From Candidatus Kosakonia sp. 282A-S69 (GTDB taxonomy: Bacteria > Pseudomonadota > Gammaproteobacteria > Enterobacterales > Enterobacteriaceae), in the NCBI RefSeq assembly GCF_029433855.1, contig NZ_JAROAU010000003.1:1488073-1552072 (forward strand): a stretch of 64,000 nucleotides of DNA, in the 5' to 3' direction. Below the pieces are notes generated by a model, which ran no database searches, was not told the origin of the DNA, and saw only the letters and a list, made by a program, of their open reading frames with translations. This document shows, in pieces, positions 32,681 to 42,444 of the stretch. Every line of letters begins with the position of its first letter. Within the stretch, counting starts at the first letter, position 1. The position numbers were made by a program, and so were the translations under genes.

Positions 32681-34039
32681 TTAATAAGCACGCAGCGTGC
32701 GGAACACCGAGGCCAGTTTGCTGGCATCTTTAATACCCGGCTCCGACTCTACGCCAGAATTGAAATCTAATCCGGCACAGCCAGCTTTCGCCGCCTGTAC
32801 GCAGTTATCCGCGCCCAGTCCACCGGCCAGCAGCACATTGTCGAGCGTCTCGCCGGTCAGCAGCGACCAGTCAAAACTTTTGCCCGTACCGCCCTGGCCA
32901 TTATCCAGGACGTATTTGTCTACCTGCTCAAGGTTGCGCGGCGGCAGCGCGCTGGTGACGCTAAGGGCTTTCCAGATTTGCGTCTGCTCGCCAAGCTGCG
33001 CGCGCAGGGCGGAGATGTAGGCCTGATCTTCGTCGCCATGCAACTGCACGGCACTCAGCTTAAGTTTAGCTGCGGTTGCCGCAACCTCGTCGACAGGGGC
33101 ATTACGGAACACGCCGACATAACTTAGCGGTGCGCCCTGCATCACTTTTTCTGCCTGCTCAACGCTCACCGCACGCGGCGAGGCGGCAACAAAAATCAAC
33201 CCGCCATAAAGAGCTCCGGCGTCATACGCCGCCTGCGCATCTTCGGCGCGGGTCAAGCCGCACACTTTGTTTTCACCGAGCAGGACACGTTTTACTGCCG
33301 CATCGAGATCATCGTGCGCCATTAGCGCGGAGCCAATTAAAAACCCGTTGGCGAAGTGGCTCAGTTCACGTACCTGCGCATAGGTATTAATGCCGGACTC
33401 GCTGATCACCGTCACGCCTGCGCCAAGACGCGGTGCCAGTTCGCGGGTGCGGTTGAGATCGATTGAGAGGTCGCGCAGATCGCGGTTATTAATACCCACC
33501 ACTTTGGCGCCCAGCGCCATCGCACGCTCCAGTTCTTCTTCATTACTTACTTCGGTCAGCACGCCCATATTGAGGCTGTGCGCCACAGCGGAAAGCGTGC
33601 GGTACTGCTCATCATCGAGCACCGAGAGCATTAACAGGCAGGCATCGGCATGGTAGTAGCGCGCCAGGTAAATCTGATACGCATCAATAATAAAGTCTTT
33701 ACACAGCACCGGCTGCGGCGCAATTTCGCTGACGATACGCAGGAAGTCAAAGCTGCCCTGGAAATATTTCTCATCGGTCAGCACTGAAATCGCCGAGGCG
33801 TGGTGCTGATAGATATCAGCAATACGCGCCGGATCGAAATCTGCGCGGATCACCCCTTTCGAGGGTGACGCTTTTTTGCACTCGAGGATAAACACGGTAT
33901 GTGTTCCACGCAGTGCATCATAGAAGTGGCGTGTGCTCGGCTGCACCTCGTTCTGAAAAGAGGCCAGCGGTTGTTGCTCCTTGCGCGCCGCAACCCATAC
34001 AGCTTTGTCGGCGACGATTTTCGCTAAAACGGTCTGCAT
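32681..34039 (-). CDS. trpC: Bifunctional indole-3-glycerol-phosphate synthase / PRA isomerase
   Basis: TrpC-TrpF fusion, 452 residues: residues 1-256 are the IGP synthase barrel (FILECKKASPSKG, ESGINTYAQV), and 257-452 the phosphoribosylanthranilate isomerase barrel (KVCGLTRAEDA, LAGGLGADN). The fusion is normal for Enterobacteria. Confidence 0.97.
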   Translation of the reverse strand: MQTVLAKIVADKAVWVAARKEQQPLASFQNEVQPSTRHFYDALRGTHTVFILECKKASPSKGVIRADFDPARIADIYQHHASAISVLTDEKYFQGSFDFLRIVSEIAPQPVLCKDFIIDAYQIYLARYYHADACLLMLSVLDDEQYRTLSAVAHSLNMGVLTEVSNEEELERAMALGAKVVGINNRDLRDLSIDLNRTRELAPRLGAGVTVISESGINTYAQVRELSHFANGFLIGSALMAHDDLDAAVKRVLLGENKVCGLTRAEDAQAAYDAGALYGGLIFVAASPRAVSVEQAEKVMQGAPLSYVGVFRNAPVDEVAATAAKLKLSAVQLHGDEDQAYISALRAQLGEQTQIWKALSVTSALPPRNLEQVDKYVLDNGQGGTGKSFDWSLLTGETLDNVLLAGGLGADNCVQAAKAGCAGLDFNSGVESEPGIKDASKLASVFRTLRAY

Positions 34040-34042
34040 TGT

Positions 34043-35638
34043 TTACCCTCTTGCCGCAAGTGCGGTGACTTTGTCGTAAGCGGCCCCGCTGTGCAGGACG
34101 TCCAGTACCTGTTGCGCGTTAGCCTTCAGATCCTCTTCGCCGTGTAGCCGCATCAGCATGGCGACATTGGCGGCAACGGCAGCCTCGTGAGCAGGCTCGC
34201 CTTTACCTTGTAATAAGCGGGTCAGAATGTCACGGTTTTCTTCCGGCGTGCCACCCGCCAGCGCATCCTGGTGGTACGCGGTCAGGCCGAAGTCCGCTGC
34301 CGTTAACTGGTAGCTCCTGATTTCGCCATCATACAGCTCGGCAACCACCGTCGGCGCATGCAGGGACACCTCATCCATTCCGCCACTGTGCACCACCGCC
34401 GCACGTTGATAACCGAGCACGCGCAGGGTTTCGGCAATCGGCAGCACCAGCTCCGCGCTGTAGACGCCAATCAGCGCCAGCGGCGGATGCGCCGGGTTGA
34501 TAAGCGGCCCCAGCACGTTAAAGAGTGTGCGGGTCTTTAACTGCTGGCGAACCGGCATCGCGTGGCGAAAACCGGTGTGGTACTTCGGCGCAAAGAGGAA
34601 GCAGACGCCAAGCTCATCGAGCGCCGTGCGGGATTTATCCGCATTCATATCCAGATTGATGCCAAACGCAGCCAGCAGATCGGACGAGCCGGAGCGGCTT
34701 GAGACGCTGCGGTTGCCGTGCTTCGCCACCTTCAGGCCGCAGGCCGCGGCGACAAAAGCGCTGGCGGTGGAGATATTGATACTGTTGCTGCCATCGCCGC
34801 CGGTACCCACGATATCGGCAAAGGCATATTCCGGGCGCGGGAAGGGGGCGGCATTCTCCAGCAGGGCGGTTGCCGCCCCGGCAATCTCCTGCGGCTGCTC
34901 GCCGCGGATCTTCATACTGACCAGCGCCGCAGCCAGTTGCTCTGGTTTCAGCTCACCGCGCACTACCGCAGAGAAGAGCTGGTGGCTCTCTTGCTGGCTC
35001 AGCGTCTCGGCCTGATAGAGCTTCTCCAGGATCGGCTGCAGCGTGTTTGCCTGCTCCAGCTTCTGTAGCGCCCACGCCAGCGTCTGTTCCAGCAGGCGCG
35101 CGCCCTGGGTGGTGAGAATCGATTCCGGGTGGAACTGGAAGCCGCAAACGCGATCGGCGTCATGACGCACTGCCATCACCATGCCGTCGAAATGGGCATT
35201 GATGGTGAGCCCCGCCGGTATATTGCTGCCAACCAGTGAGTGGTAGCGCGCAACGGGCAGCGGGTTGCTGAGGCCTGCGAACATCGCCTGGCCATCATGT
35301 TCAATGCTGGAAGCTTTGCCGTGCAGGATCTCACCCGCCTGGCCGACATAGCCGCCATAGGCTTCCACAATCGCCTGGTGACCGAGGCAGATGCCGATAA
35401 TCGGTAATTTACCGCGCATACGCGTCAGCAGTTCCGGCATGCAACCCGCTTCAGAGGGCGCCCCCGGGCCTGGCGAAAGCATCAGCACCGGGTTTTGCAT
35501 TGTTGCCAGGCGGTCGATTAAGGTTTGAGCCGGAACATGGTTGCGGTAAATCACCACGTTATGACCGCTTGCGCGTAGCTGATCCGCCAGGTTGTAAGTG
35601 AATGAGTCGATATTATCGAGTAGCAGAATGTCAGCCAT
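34043..35638 (-). CDS. trpD: Anthranilate synthase glutaminase / anthranilate phosphoribosyltransferase
   Basis: TrpG-TrpD fusion, 531 residues. The class I amidotransferase domain (1-195) has nucleophile Cys84 in GICLGHQ and the FHPES triad region. The C-terminal phosphoribosyltransferase domain has [11 protein letters not shown] and HGNRSVSS. Start and trpE stop overlap by one base (TGATG). Confidence 0.97.
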   Translation of the reverse strand: MADILLLDNIDSFTYNLADQLRASGHNVVIYRNHVPAQTLIDRLATMQNPVLMLSPGPGAPSEAGCMPELLTRMRGKLPIIGICLGHQAIVEAYGGYVGQAGEILHGKASSIEHDGQAMFAGLSNPLPVARYHSLVGSNIPAGLTINAHFDGMVMAVRHDADRVCGFQFHPESILTTQGARLLEQTLAWALQKLEQANTLQPILEKLYQAETLSQQESHQLFSAVVRGELKPEQLAAALVSMKIRGEQPQEIAGAATALLENAAPFPRPEYAFADIVGTGGDGSNSINISTASAFVAAACGLKVAKHGNRSVSSRSGSSDLLAAFGINLDMNADKSRTALDELGVCFLFAPKYHTGFRHAMPVRQQLKTRTLFNVLGPLINPAHPPLALIGVYSAELVLPIAETLRVLGYQRAAVVHSGGMDEVSLHAPTVVAELYDGEIRSYQLTAADFGLTAYHQDALAGGTPEENRDILTRLLQGKGEPAHEAAVAANVAMLMRLHGEEDLKANAQQVLDVLHSGAAYDKVTALAARG

Positions 35639-37200
35639 CAGAAAATCTCCTGTGCGTGGTGTGCGGTAGCGATAGCGCGCAGAACCGCGCGGGCTTTGTT
35701 ACGGGTTTCATCGGCTTCAGACTGCGGAACGGAATCCAGCACCACGCCTGCGCCAGCCTGAACGGTGGCGATACCCTTTTCAACCCAGGCGGAGCGAATG
35801 ACGATGCAGGTATCAAGATCGCCGTGGGCGGTGAAGTAACCCACCGCGCCGCCGTAGCTGCCGCGGCGCGTGCCTTCAGCTTCGGCAATCAGCTGCATTG
35901 CGCGTACTTTCGGCGCGCCGCTGAGAGTGCCCATGTTCATACAGGCGCGGTAGGCGTGCAGCACATCGAGATCGTGACGCAGCTCGCCCACCACGCGGGA
36001 GACGAGGTGCATCACATAGGAGTAGCGGTCAACTTTCGTCAGATCCGCCACGTAACGGCTGCCAGGCGTACAGATACGTGCCAGGTCGTTGCGCGCCAGG
36101 TCGACCAGCATCAAGTGCTCTGAGAGCTCTTTATGATCGGTACGCATTTCAAGTTCAATACGGCTGTCGAGATCGCGATCCAGGGAACCATCTGCGCGAC
36201 GCCCGCGTGGACGCGTCCCGGCAATCGGGTAGATCTCAATCTGGCGGTTGCTGGCGTCATATTTCAGCGAACTCTCCGGCGACGCGCCGAAGAGTGTGAA
36301 ATCGGCATCCTGCATAAAGAACATATAAGGGCTTGGGTTGCTCTTTTTCAGCACTTCATAGGCGGCGAGCGGCGACGGACAGGGCAAGGTGAAACGGCGC
36401 GAAGGCACCACCTGGAAAATTTCACCGGCGCGAATCGCTTTTTGCATTTTTCGCACCACATCACCATACGCCTCATCGCTCTGGTTGCAGTCGCACTGCA
36501 TATGTTCAACGCTCTCAACCGGCAGCGGCGTGACGGGGGCATCGAGTTGCTGGCGCAGCGTCTCGACGCGCTGCAGCAGGCGATCTCTCTCGCTCGTGGA
36601 GGGGGTGAAGAGGCTCGCCTGAATGCGCGTCTCTTTTTTCTGGTGGTCGATCACCAGTAAGGTTTCGGCGAGATAGAAGCAGTAGTCCGGGCAGTTGCGG
36701 TCGTGCTTGAGTTCCGGCAGATCTTCAAAACCGGCTACCAGGTCATAAGCAAACAGGCCACCGAAAAACATCGCTTCCCGCTCATCAACTGGCAGTTCAA
36801 CCAGCCCCTGCAGCAGACGAAACGCATCAAATACCGAGAGCGAGCAGAGGCGGGCGTCTTCATCAAGCAGCTGGCTCACCGCCGGGAAGCGCAGCTCGCG
36901 GCCATTTTCCAGCACGTGGTTTTCGACGCCTGAAGGAAGAACCGTATCGAGCAATGTGAGCAGGGCGGCGCCATTAGCGGTGAGTGCCGTTAACGTGACA
37001 GTGTCACCTAATGCGGTAATGCGCAGTGCGCTATCAACCAGCAACAGGCTTTTAAGATCGTCTTTGCTGTCGATATCGGCGGATTCAAGCAGCAGCGTCG
37101 CAGGACGGGTAGCGCACAGCTGGTGGAACAGCGCCGTCGGGTTGTTATGGTAACGCGCCTGGGTGGTCAGAAGGTCGAGTGCTGGTTTTTGCATCTGCAT
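35638..37200 (-). CDS. trpE: Anthranilate synthase component 1
   Basis: Makes anthranilate from chorismate with ammonia from TrpG. 520 residues, equal to E. coli. The [10 protein letters not shown] segment near residue 36 is the known tryptophan feedback site; the catalytic region holds [32 protein letters not shown] and MGTLSGAPK. The ATG at 37200 ([11 protein letters not shown]) was chosen by homology and a GAGAG site; the long open frame upstream crosses the attenuator and is not coding. Confidence 0.97.
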   Translation of the reverse strand: MQMQKPALDLLTTQARYHNNPTALFHQLCATRPATLLLESADIDSKDDLKSLLLVDSALRITALGDTVTLTALTANGAALLTLLDTVLPSGVENHVLENGRELRFPAVSQLLDEDARLCSLSVFDAFRLLQGLVELPVDEREAMFFGGLFAYDLVAGFEDLPELKHDRNCPDYCFYLAETLLVIDHQKKETRIQASLFTPSTSERDRLLQRVETLRQQLDAPVTPLPVESVEHMQCDCNQSDEAYGDVVRKMQKAIRAGEIFQVVPSRRFTLPCPSPLAAYEVLKKSNPSPYMFFMQDADFTLFGASPESSLKYDASNRQIEIYPIAGTRPRGRRADGSLDRDLDSRIELEMRTDHKELSEHLMLVDLARNDLARICTPGSRYVADLTKVDRYSYVMHLVSRVVGELRHDLDVLHAYRACMNMGTLSGAPKVRAMQLIAEAEGTRRGSYGGAVGYFTAHGDLDTCIVIRSAWVEKGIATVQAGAGVVLDSVPQSEADETRNKARAVLRAIATAHHAQEIF

Positions 37201-37219
37201 CGCTCTCATTAATTTGTTC

Positions 37220-37247
37220 AAAAAAAAGCCCGCTGAACAAAGCGGGC
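37220..37247 (-). terminator. trp attenuator
   Basis: Minus strand GCCCGC-TTTGTTCA-GCGGGC then eight T, between trpL and trpE: the 3:4 terminator hairpin of attenuation. Confidence 0.93.
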
Positions 37248-37288
37248 CTGGTATCGGTATGCTGAATGCGCACGTGATCACAAAGCCC

Positions 37289-37336
37289 TTAACAGGGAGT
37301 GCGCCACCAGCGTTTGTTAAAGAGATGTGCATTCAT
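37289..37336 (-). CDS. trpL: trp operon leader peptide
   Basis: 15-residue peptide [15 protein letters not shown] with tandem Trp codons at positions 10-11, too short for a normal gene caller. Ribosome stalling at the two Trp codons when charged tRNA-Trp is scarce would favour the antiterminator and read-through into trpE. Its sequence differs from E. coli ([14 protein letters not shown]) except for the WWRT core. Confidence 0.93.
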   Translation of the reverse strand: MNAHLFNKRWWRTPC

Positions 37337-37371
37337 TTTTGCGATACCGTTGTTGAGTGAACTTGCGTACT

Positions 37372-37400
37372 AGTTAACTGGTTCATGAAAAGAAAGTCAA
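37372..37400 (-). promoter_or_regulatory. trp promoter and TrpR operator
   Basis: Minus strand: -35 TTGACT (37395-37400), 17-bp spacer, -10 TTAACT (37372-37377). The -10 lies inside ACCAGTTAACTAGTACGC, nearly the E. coli TrpR operator (one change at ACCAG for ACTAG). Confidence 0.92.
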
Positions 37401-37475
37401 CCATGAATTCAGAAAATGTGTGCTACCCGTTATGATAGGTCACAAATTGCAGTTTGATGAATTAGCGGAGCCGCT

Positions 37476-38357
37476 TTGAGCGACACGAATTACGCCATTA
37501 TTTACGATCTACACAGCCATACGCTCGCCTCTGATGGCCTGCTTTCCCCCGAGGCGCTGGTGCACCGCGCGGTCGAGATGCGCATCGGTACGCTGGCGAT
37601 CACCGATCACGACACCACAGATGCCATTCCTGCCGCCCGCGCTGAGATCGCCCGCGCCGGGCTGGATCTCAACCTCATTAGCGGGGTGGAGATCTCTACG
37701 CTTTGGGAAAATCATGAGATTCATATTGTCGGGCTGAATATTGATATCGACCATCCGGCAATGCGTGCTTTTCTGGAGCAACAATCCCAGCGGCGTACCG
37801 AGCGCGCAAAGCTTATCGCCGAGCGGCTGGAGAAAGCGCACATTCCCGGCGCACTGGAAGGCGCAATGCGGCTGGCGCAGGGGGCGAATGTGACACGCGG
37901 ACACTTTGCCCGCTTCCTGGTGGAGCAGGGTAAAGCGGGCAATATGGCCGATGTTTTCAAAAAGTATCTTGCCCGCGGCAAAACGGGTTACGTTCCGCCG
38001 CAGTGGTGTACAATAGAACAAGCCATTGATGTGATTCATCATTCTGGCGGAACGGCGGTAATGGCTCATCCGGGGCGTTATAATCTTTCCGCCAAATGGC
38101 TCAAAAGACTGCTGGCGCATTTTGCTCAATGCGGCGGTGAGGCGATGGAAGTCGCCCAATGCCAGCAGGCGCCTAATGAGCGAACCCAGCTGGCGGAGTA
38201 TGCCCGTCAGTTCGGTCTGTTAGGGTCGCAGGGGTCTGATTTTCATCAGCCCTGTCCCTGGATTGAACTGGGACGCAAACTTTGGCTTCCGGCGGGCGTC
38301 CACGGCGTCTGGTCGGCGTGGGAGCAGCCGCAGAACGACACAGAGAGGGTTGTATGA
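37476..38357 (+). CDS. rnm: RNase AM (5'-3' exoribonuclease, PHP family)
   Basis: YciV/Rnm, 293 residues. PHP metal-site motifs DLHSHTLASDG (10-20) and ITDHDTT, with later His in SHLAHPGRYNL-type MAHPGRYNL and SDFHQPCPW. E. coli Rnm matures the 5' ends of 5S, 16S and 23S rRNA. The TTG start at 37476 follows AGCGGAG; the gene overlaps yciO by 4 nt. Divergent from trp. Confidence 0.93.
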   Translation: MSDTNYAIIYDLHSHTLASDGLLSPEALVHRAVEMRIGTLAITDHDTTDAIPAARAEIARAGLDLNLISGVEISTLWENHEIHIVGLNIDIDHPAMRAFLEQQSQRRTERAKLIAERLEKAHIPGALEGAMRLAQGANVTRGHFARFLVEQGKAGNMADVFKKYLARGKTGYVPPQWCTIEQAIDVIHHSGGTAVMAHPGRYNLSAKWLKRLLAHFAQCGGEAMEVAQCQQAPNERTQLAEYARQFGLLGSQGSDFHQPCPWIELGRKLWLPAGVHGVWSAWEQPQNDTERVV

Positions 38358-38974
38358 GTCAGTTTTTTTATATTCATCCAGATAATCCGCAGCCACGTTT
38401 AATCAATCAGGCCGTCGATATCGTGCGCAAAGGCGGCGTTATCGTCTATCCCACCGATTCGGGTTACGCGCTGGGCTGCAAACTCGAAGACAAAGGGGCG
38501 ATGGAGCGTATTTGCCGCATCCGTCACCTGCCGGACGGTCACAACTTTACGCTAATGTGCCGCGATCTCTCCGAACTCTCCACCTACGCTTTCGTCGATA
38601 ACGTGGCGTTTCGCCTGATCAAAAACAACACGCCGGGTAACTACACCTTCATCCTGAAAGGGACCAAAGAGGTGCCGCGTCGGCTGTTGCAGGAGAAGCG
38701 TAAAACTATCGGCCTGCGTGTGCCGTCGAACCCGATTGCGCTGGCCCTGCTGGAGACGCTGAATGAGCCGATGCTCTCGACGTCGCTGATGCTGCCGGGC
38801 AGCGAGTTTACCGAGTCAGATCCCGATGAGATCAAGGATCGGCTGGAGAAGCTGGTGGATCTGGTGATTCACGGCGGCTATCTCGGCCAGCAGCCGACGA
38901 CGGTGGTCGATCTGACCGACGATGCGCCGGTAGTGATCCGCGAAGGCGTCGGCGACGTTAGGCCTTTCTTATAG
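38354..38974 (+). CDS. yciO: YrdC/Sua5-domain protein YciO
   Basis: 206 residues, equal to E. coli. YrdC fold with KGGVIVYPTDSGYALGC and NFTLMCRDLSELSTYAFVDN. It is related to TsaC, the threonylcarbamoyl-AMP synthase, but its own role is debated. Translationally coupled to rnm (ATGA overlap). In E. coli K-12 yciQ follows; here the mobile element follows after about 65 nt. Confidence 0.93.
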   Translation: MSQFFYIHPDNPQPRLINQAVDIVRKGGVIVYPTDSGYALGCKLEDKGAMERICRIRHLPDGHNFTLMCRDLSELSTYAFVDNVAFRLIKNNTPGNYTFILKGTKEVPRRLLQEKRKTIGLRVPSNPIALALLETLNEPMLSTSLMLPGSEFTESDPDEIKDRLEKLVDLVIHGGYLGQQPTTVVDLTDDAPVVIREGVGDVRPFL

Positions 38975-38993
38975 CGGCGCAAGTCGCTATACT
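38965..38993 (+). promoter_or_regulatory. Candidate original rluB promoter
   Basis: TATACT (38988-38993) with TTTCTT 17 bp upstream (3/6 match). It lies in the backbone just before the left repeat of the element, so before insertion it would have been about 110 bp from rluB. It now points into the integrase gene. Confidence 0.4.
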
Positions 38994-39039
38994 ACGCGGC
39001 CATTTCAGACGCGGCTTAAGCCGGGCTGATGACCCTATT

Positions 39040-39057
39040 CGACGCCTGTGAAGGCGA
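39040..39057 (+). repeat. Left attachment repeat of the element
   Basis: CGACGCCTGTGAAGGCGA, an exact 18-bp direct repeat of 48786-48803. The core CGCCT-GTGA-AGGCG is a perfect hairpin. Backbone sequence lies to the left and the integrase gene starts 45 nt to the right. Confidence 0.85.
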
Positions 39058-39101
39058 TAAATCACCAAGATAAATCAAAGTGTTAGCGTTAACCTCATGA
39101 A

Positions 39102-40778
39102 ATGTATAACAAAGTGGGTGACGCTATGAGGAACAGAGTGTACAACAAGACTCCTCGATTCACGACAAAGCGCGGCAACGTCTACTACATTAATTTTCGA
39201 CTTCCAGACGGAACATTTTTCCGGCGAAGCCTAGGCACTGATTCATTGCAAGCGGTCGAAGTTACGATGTCCCGCCTTAGCGCATACATCCCCCTCGTTC
39301 AAAGTGGTTCGTTATCTGTCGAACAGTTCAAATTGCATATTGACGGTTTCAGAGAAGCCACACAGAGAGACTTTGATACTTATCTGTTGGACTGGCTCAG
39401 GATAGGCGTTGATGAAGCTAAACGAATGCCGGAACTTGGACGTTTGCGACGCCAGATCGATCCTGATTCCTCAATCTCACCAACTGCCAGCGTTACCGCA
39501 GCTAAAGGCTATGCTGATGTTTATCTGAATCGTGTGTATAGCGGCGATGATTCAACGGCGCGGATGCTGCTTGCCACTTTGTTCAAGAAGAAGATTTCAT
39601 ACGACCAAAATGGTGTTGAGCAGGCTTACGAAGTGGCGGGGCAGATTGATATGCATCAGACCATGCTCTATCAAGCCTATGAAGCATTCTATTCTGGTGA
39701 TCTTGTCCGTTATCGCTCTTTAGTCGAAGAGATGCAATTCAAGCTAACTGAAGCGGAACGGCTGAAAAAGCCAGCAGCTAAAAAAGTTGTCGCGTCTGCG
39801 TCTGAGCCTGAAAGTCACGGCACTCCTCTGCTCTCTGTTGCATGGAAGATGTTCATCAAAGAGAAAGGCAAGGGCTGGGCGGCGGCTGTAGCTAACGAAA
39901 ACCAGCGGTTCTATGATGTGTTGCTGCACGTTATCGGTGATCTTCCTGTCGGAGTGATCACGAAGCAGCACATTCGCCTGGTTTTAGAAGTGATTGAAAA
40001 CTTACCGCGCCGGAACAAAAAGCCGTACTCGGAAATGACGCTTCCAGAATGTGTCGATTTCGATGTTCCTGAAGAAGATTTACTGAGCAGTGCCAACGTC
40101 CAAAAGCATCTTAAAATTTACTCCTCTTTCTTCAAGGTCTTTCTGAAGGATGAAAAGGATATTTTAGAGAAAGCCCCTACCGAAGGGATCAAATACGAAG
40201 TGATGGAAAACAAGGGCGGCTCTTATTCAAAACCTGAGATGCAGCGCCTTGTGAAGTATCTGAATACCTGCACCGATTGGCGACGAGATTATTTTCTGAC
40301 TCTGATTTATACCGGAGCACGCCGGGGCGAAATTGCTGTGATCCGTAAAGAGCACATTCGTGAGGATGAGGAATCACGGCGCTGGTATATATTCATTGAC
40401 GGCGGTAAAACTGATCAGGCGGTGCGGCAGATACCGTTAAGCACAACCTTAGATAAGTTACTTTTAGCGCGAATTAAATCGCTCAAACCTACTGATCCAG
40501 TCTTCGGTGATCTGCCAACGTATGAGCAAATCGGGCTTGAGTGGCACAGCATCATGGCTGATTGTAAAATACAAAAGTTTAATGAATTTGGACAGAAGAG
40601 GGTGATCCATGCCCTTCGTCACACTTTCATTTCAGAGGCTATGACAAAGGCGTTGCCCGTAATGGTGCAGTTCTGCGTCGGACACTCACGAACCCAATCG
40701 TTAGGCATCACAGCAAGATACACACATAGGCCGCCGTTGAGAGATTTGCTCCCGGTGGTTGATTGCATAAACTGGTAA
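39102..40778 (+). CDS. Tyrosine-recombinase integrase
   Basis: 558 residues. The C-terminal catalytic domain holds the full set: Arg407 (TGARRGE), the beta-hairpin Lys region GGKTDQAVRQIPL, H503-x-x-R506 (HALRHTF), His528 (VGHSRTQ) and Tyr540 (ITARYTH). A core-binding SAM-like domain precedes it (about 240-350), and a longer N-terminal part may bind arm sites. It lies next to the left repeat and is the likely enzyme for insertion at the rluB leader. An ATG eight codons downstream (39126) is an equally plausible start. Confidence 0.92.
   Translation: MYNKVGDAMRNRVYNKTPRFTTKRGNVYYINFRLPDGTFFRRSLGTDSLQAVEVTMSRLSAYIPLVQSGSLSVEQFKLHIDGFREATQRDFDTYLLDWLRIGVDEAKRMPELGRLRRQIDPDSSISPTASVTAAKGYADVYLNRVYSGDDSTARMLLATLFKKKISYDQNGVEQAYEVAGQIDMHQTMLYQAYEAFYSGDLVRYRSLVEEMQFKLTEAERLKKPAAKKVVASASEPESHGTPLLSVAWKMFIKEKGKGWAAAVANENQRFYDVLLHVIGDLPVGVITKQHIRLVLEVIENLPRRNKKPYSEMTLPECVDFDVPEEDLLSSANVQKHLKIYSSFFKVFLKDEKDILEKAPTEGIKYEVMENKGGSYSKPEMQRLVKYLNTCTDWRRDYFLTLIYTGARRGEIAVIRKEHIREDEESRRWYIFIDGGKTDQAVRQIPLSTTLDKLLLARIKSLKPTDPVFGDLPTYEQIGLEWHSIMADCKIQKFNEFGQKRVIHALRHTFISEAMTKALPVMVQFCVGHSRTQSLGITARYTHRPPLRDLLPVVDCINW
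39103..39150 (+). repeat. Candidate integrase arm-type sites, left end
   Basis: TGTATAACAAAGTGGGT (39103-39119) and GTGTACAACAAGA (39138-39150) are two related copies inside the start of int. Similar copies lie near the right end (48685-48711). Direct repeats at both ends are typical of arm sites; this is inference. Confidence 0.4.
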
Positions 40779-40820
40779 TATGGTAGGGCATTGGTTTGCC
40801 CAAACTTGATGGAAGATAAA

Positions 40821-41045
40821 ATGAAAACTTCATTGATACTCTTATTGCTGGTTTGCACAGCCTCGTCTGCTGTTGCTTGCGATTATGAATACAACACTGA
40901 CGATGGCTCTACTGTATGCGCCACAAGCGGTGATAAGGAAGTAACTATTACCACGGAAGACGGGGATGAGCACAGCGGTGAATGGGTAGATAATGGTGTT
41001 GTGCAGGATAGTGAAACTGGCGAACAATTGACAGTAACTAACTAG
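40821..41045 (+). CDS. Small secreted protein, unknown
   Basis: 74 residues. Signal peptide MKTSLILLLLVCTASSAVA, likely cleaved before Cys; the A-V-A-C context could also be a weak lipobox. The mature part is acidic (DYEYNTDDGS, TTEDGDEHSGEW) with two Cys. Start has GGAAG 5 nt upstream. No family recognised. Just after int, same strand. Confidence 0.65.
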   Translation: MKTSLILLLLVCTASSAVACDYEYNTDDGSTVCATSGDKEVTITTEDGDEHSGEWVDNGVVQDSETGEQLTVTN

Positions 41046-41180
41046 CGTATCATCAGCTTGTCGCCTAAATACTAGTAGTTGATGTACCACTGATTATGTT
41101 AATGAGACCTATTCTCAATTATGGCCTGTCGTGGTAAAATAATAACTCAAGGAATTCAGTTATTACTACATGAGGACATT

Positions 41181-41552
41181 GTGCATATTGAATTCAATTT
41201 GCCTGCGTTCGACCCTCCATCGTTAGATGAACGTAAACGGATGGCAACGATCCTGAAGTCAGCCAGGTTAACGCTGACAACTTCCCGTATTAATGTTTTG
41301 TACCATCTAACCAGGACCGTTATCCCAAGTACGGCTCTCGAACTTTCAAGACTCCTGAACGTCCCACTTTCCACTACGCACCGCAATTTATCCGTACTGT
41401 CTAAGGCTGGGTTGGCTGACTATATCATTGACCGCACAGGCGTATCTCGCTGGTTCTTGGTCTCCGCTAACTCCGCTAATTTTTGCCCATGTTGCAATCA
41501 GGAATACACTCGCGCCAGCCAAGCCCTTGCGAATCATAAAATCCAGTGGTAA
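41181..41552 (+). CDS. Fur-like winged-helix regulator
   Basis: 123 residues from the GTG at 41181, which has GAGGA 4-5 nt upstream; an ATG 60 nt earlier is in frame but without a ribosome site. The pattern LTTSRINVLYHL, STALELSRLLNVPLSTTHRNLSVLSKAGLADYII matches the Fur-family winged helix (recognition helix TTHRNLSVL). The C-terminal FCPCCNQEY could bind one metal, but the His-rich metal site and dimerisation domain of Fur are missing. It probably controls element genes; the signal is unknown. A MarR-like origin is the alternative. Confidence 0.6.
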   Translation: MHIEFNLPAFDPPSLDERKRMATILKSARLTLTTSRINVLYHLTRTVIPSTALELSRLLNVPLSTTHRNLSVLSKAGLADYIIDRTGVSRWFLVSANSANFCPCCNQEYTRASQALANHKIQW

Positions 41553-41742
41553 TCTAATAGAAGTTTCTGGTTCAATACGGAAACGTTTCTGAGTAAAAAA
41601 TCTTATGATGCCTGTATTCCAACACCAGAAATGGTGCGGGTGTGCTGGGCTTTTTGCGTTTCTATTTTCTACTGGTTTTTATTAATACCCGTATAAATCT
41701 GTATAAGGATCTACATCTATCTGACACTCTAAAAGGAGGCGT

Positions 41743-42444
41743 ATGCAGCAACCTGTTTTATCTTTACCCCAATCCATCAATTTACTGACATCTCATCGTG
41801 ACAACGGTCATTACACTCTGATCCATTCTACAACGTATATTCATAATGGTTTGGCTTACAAGCTCAATCATGACCCGTTAAGTAAACGTAGTAGCCCAAT
41901 ACGAAAAGAAATTATCGATAGGTTCATCGAACAACTACACGCTATGCTTTCACACTACGATGAACTGTTCGCTTTTCGTTTTGACTTATCTGTACCAGAA
42001 GGAATGTCCGTTGCTGAAAGCAACAAATTGGTTAGCAAGTTGTTTACCAAGCTACGTGGTGAGTTCACAGCAAAGTCATGGAATGGTCAGCGAATAGTAA
42101 ACTGCGGATATGGCTGGGGTGGAGAAATTGAAACGGCTAAACAGCTTCATTATCATTGCTGGATTGCTCTACCATATTTTCAAGTTAGAACGGCAGGTTT
42201 TGCGGATACAGGTATAGTAGGACGAATCAACCGTATCTGGTCTGAGCTAACCAATGGAGCTTCTCGTGTCCATGTACCTGAAGGTAGATACAGAATCAAA
42301 AGAGGTGATCACGGCTCGCTGGTGGACATGGTCGAAAGAATCTCATATATTGCCAAAAACCGTGGGAAGTATTCTACTGGCAAAGGACAGCAAACATTTT
42401 CAGCCTCAAGGGTAAAATTTAAGACGGCTATTACGTTGCATTGA
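41743..42444 (+). CDS. YfjJ/YagK - inovirus Gp2-type replication protein
   Basis: 233 residues. LHYHCWIALP (His136, His138) resembles the HxH motif of HUH replication initiators, and the later ISYIAKNRGKY (Tyr202, Lys205) resembles their Y-x2-K motif; GYGWGGEIE precedes the His pair as in this family. Related proteins occur in cryptic E. coli elements (CP4-6, CP4-57) and inoviruses. AAAAGGAGG lies 5 nt before the ATG, a very strong ribosome site. It probably starts rolling-circle-type replication of the excised element. Confidence 0.75.
   Translation: MQQPVLSLPQSINLLTSHRDNGHYTLIHSTTYIHNGLAYKLNHDPLSKRSSPIRKEIIDRFIEQLHAMLSHYDELFAFRFDLSVPEGMSVAESNKLVSKLFTKLRGEFTAKSWNGQRIVNCGYGWGGEIETAKQLHYHCWIALPYFQVRTAGFADTGIVGRINRIWSELTNGASRVHVPEGRYRIKRGDHGSLVDMVERISYIAKNRGKYSTGKGQQTFSASRVKFKTAITLH

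Noticed and set aside
35602..36123. Long antisense open frames across trp, adhE and narG genes
   Set aside because: They follow the codon periodicity of the GC-rich true genes on the other strand and have no conserved products.
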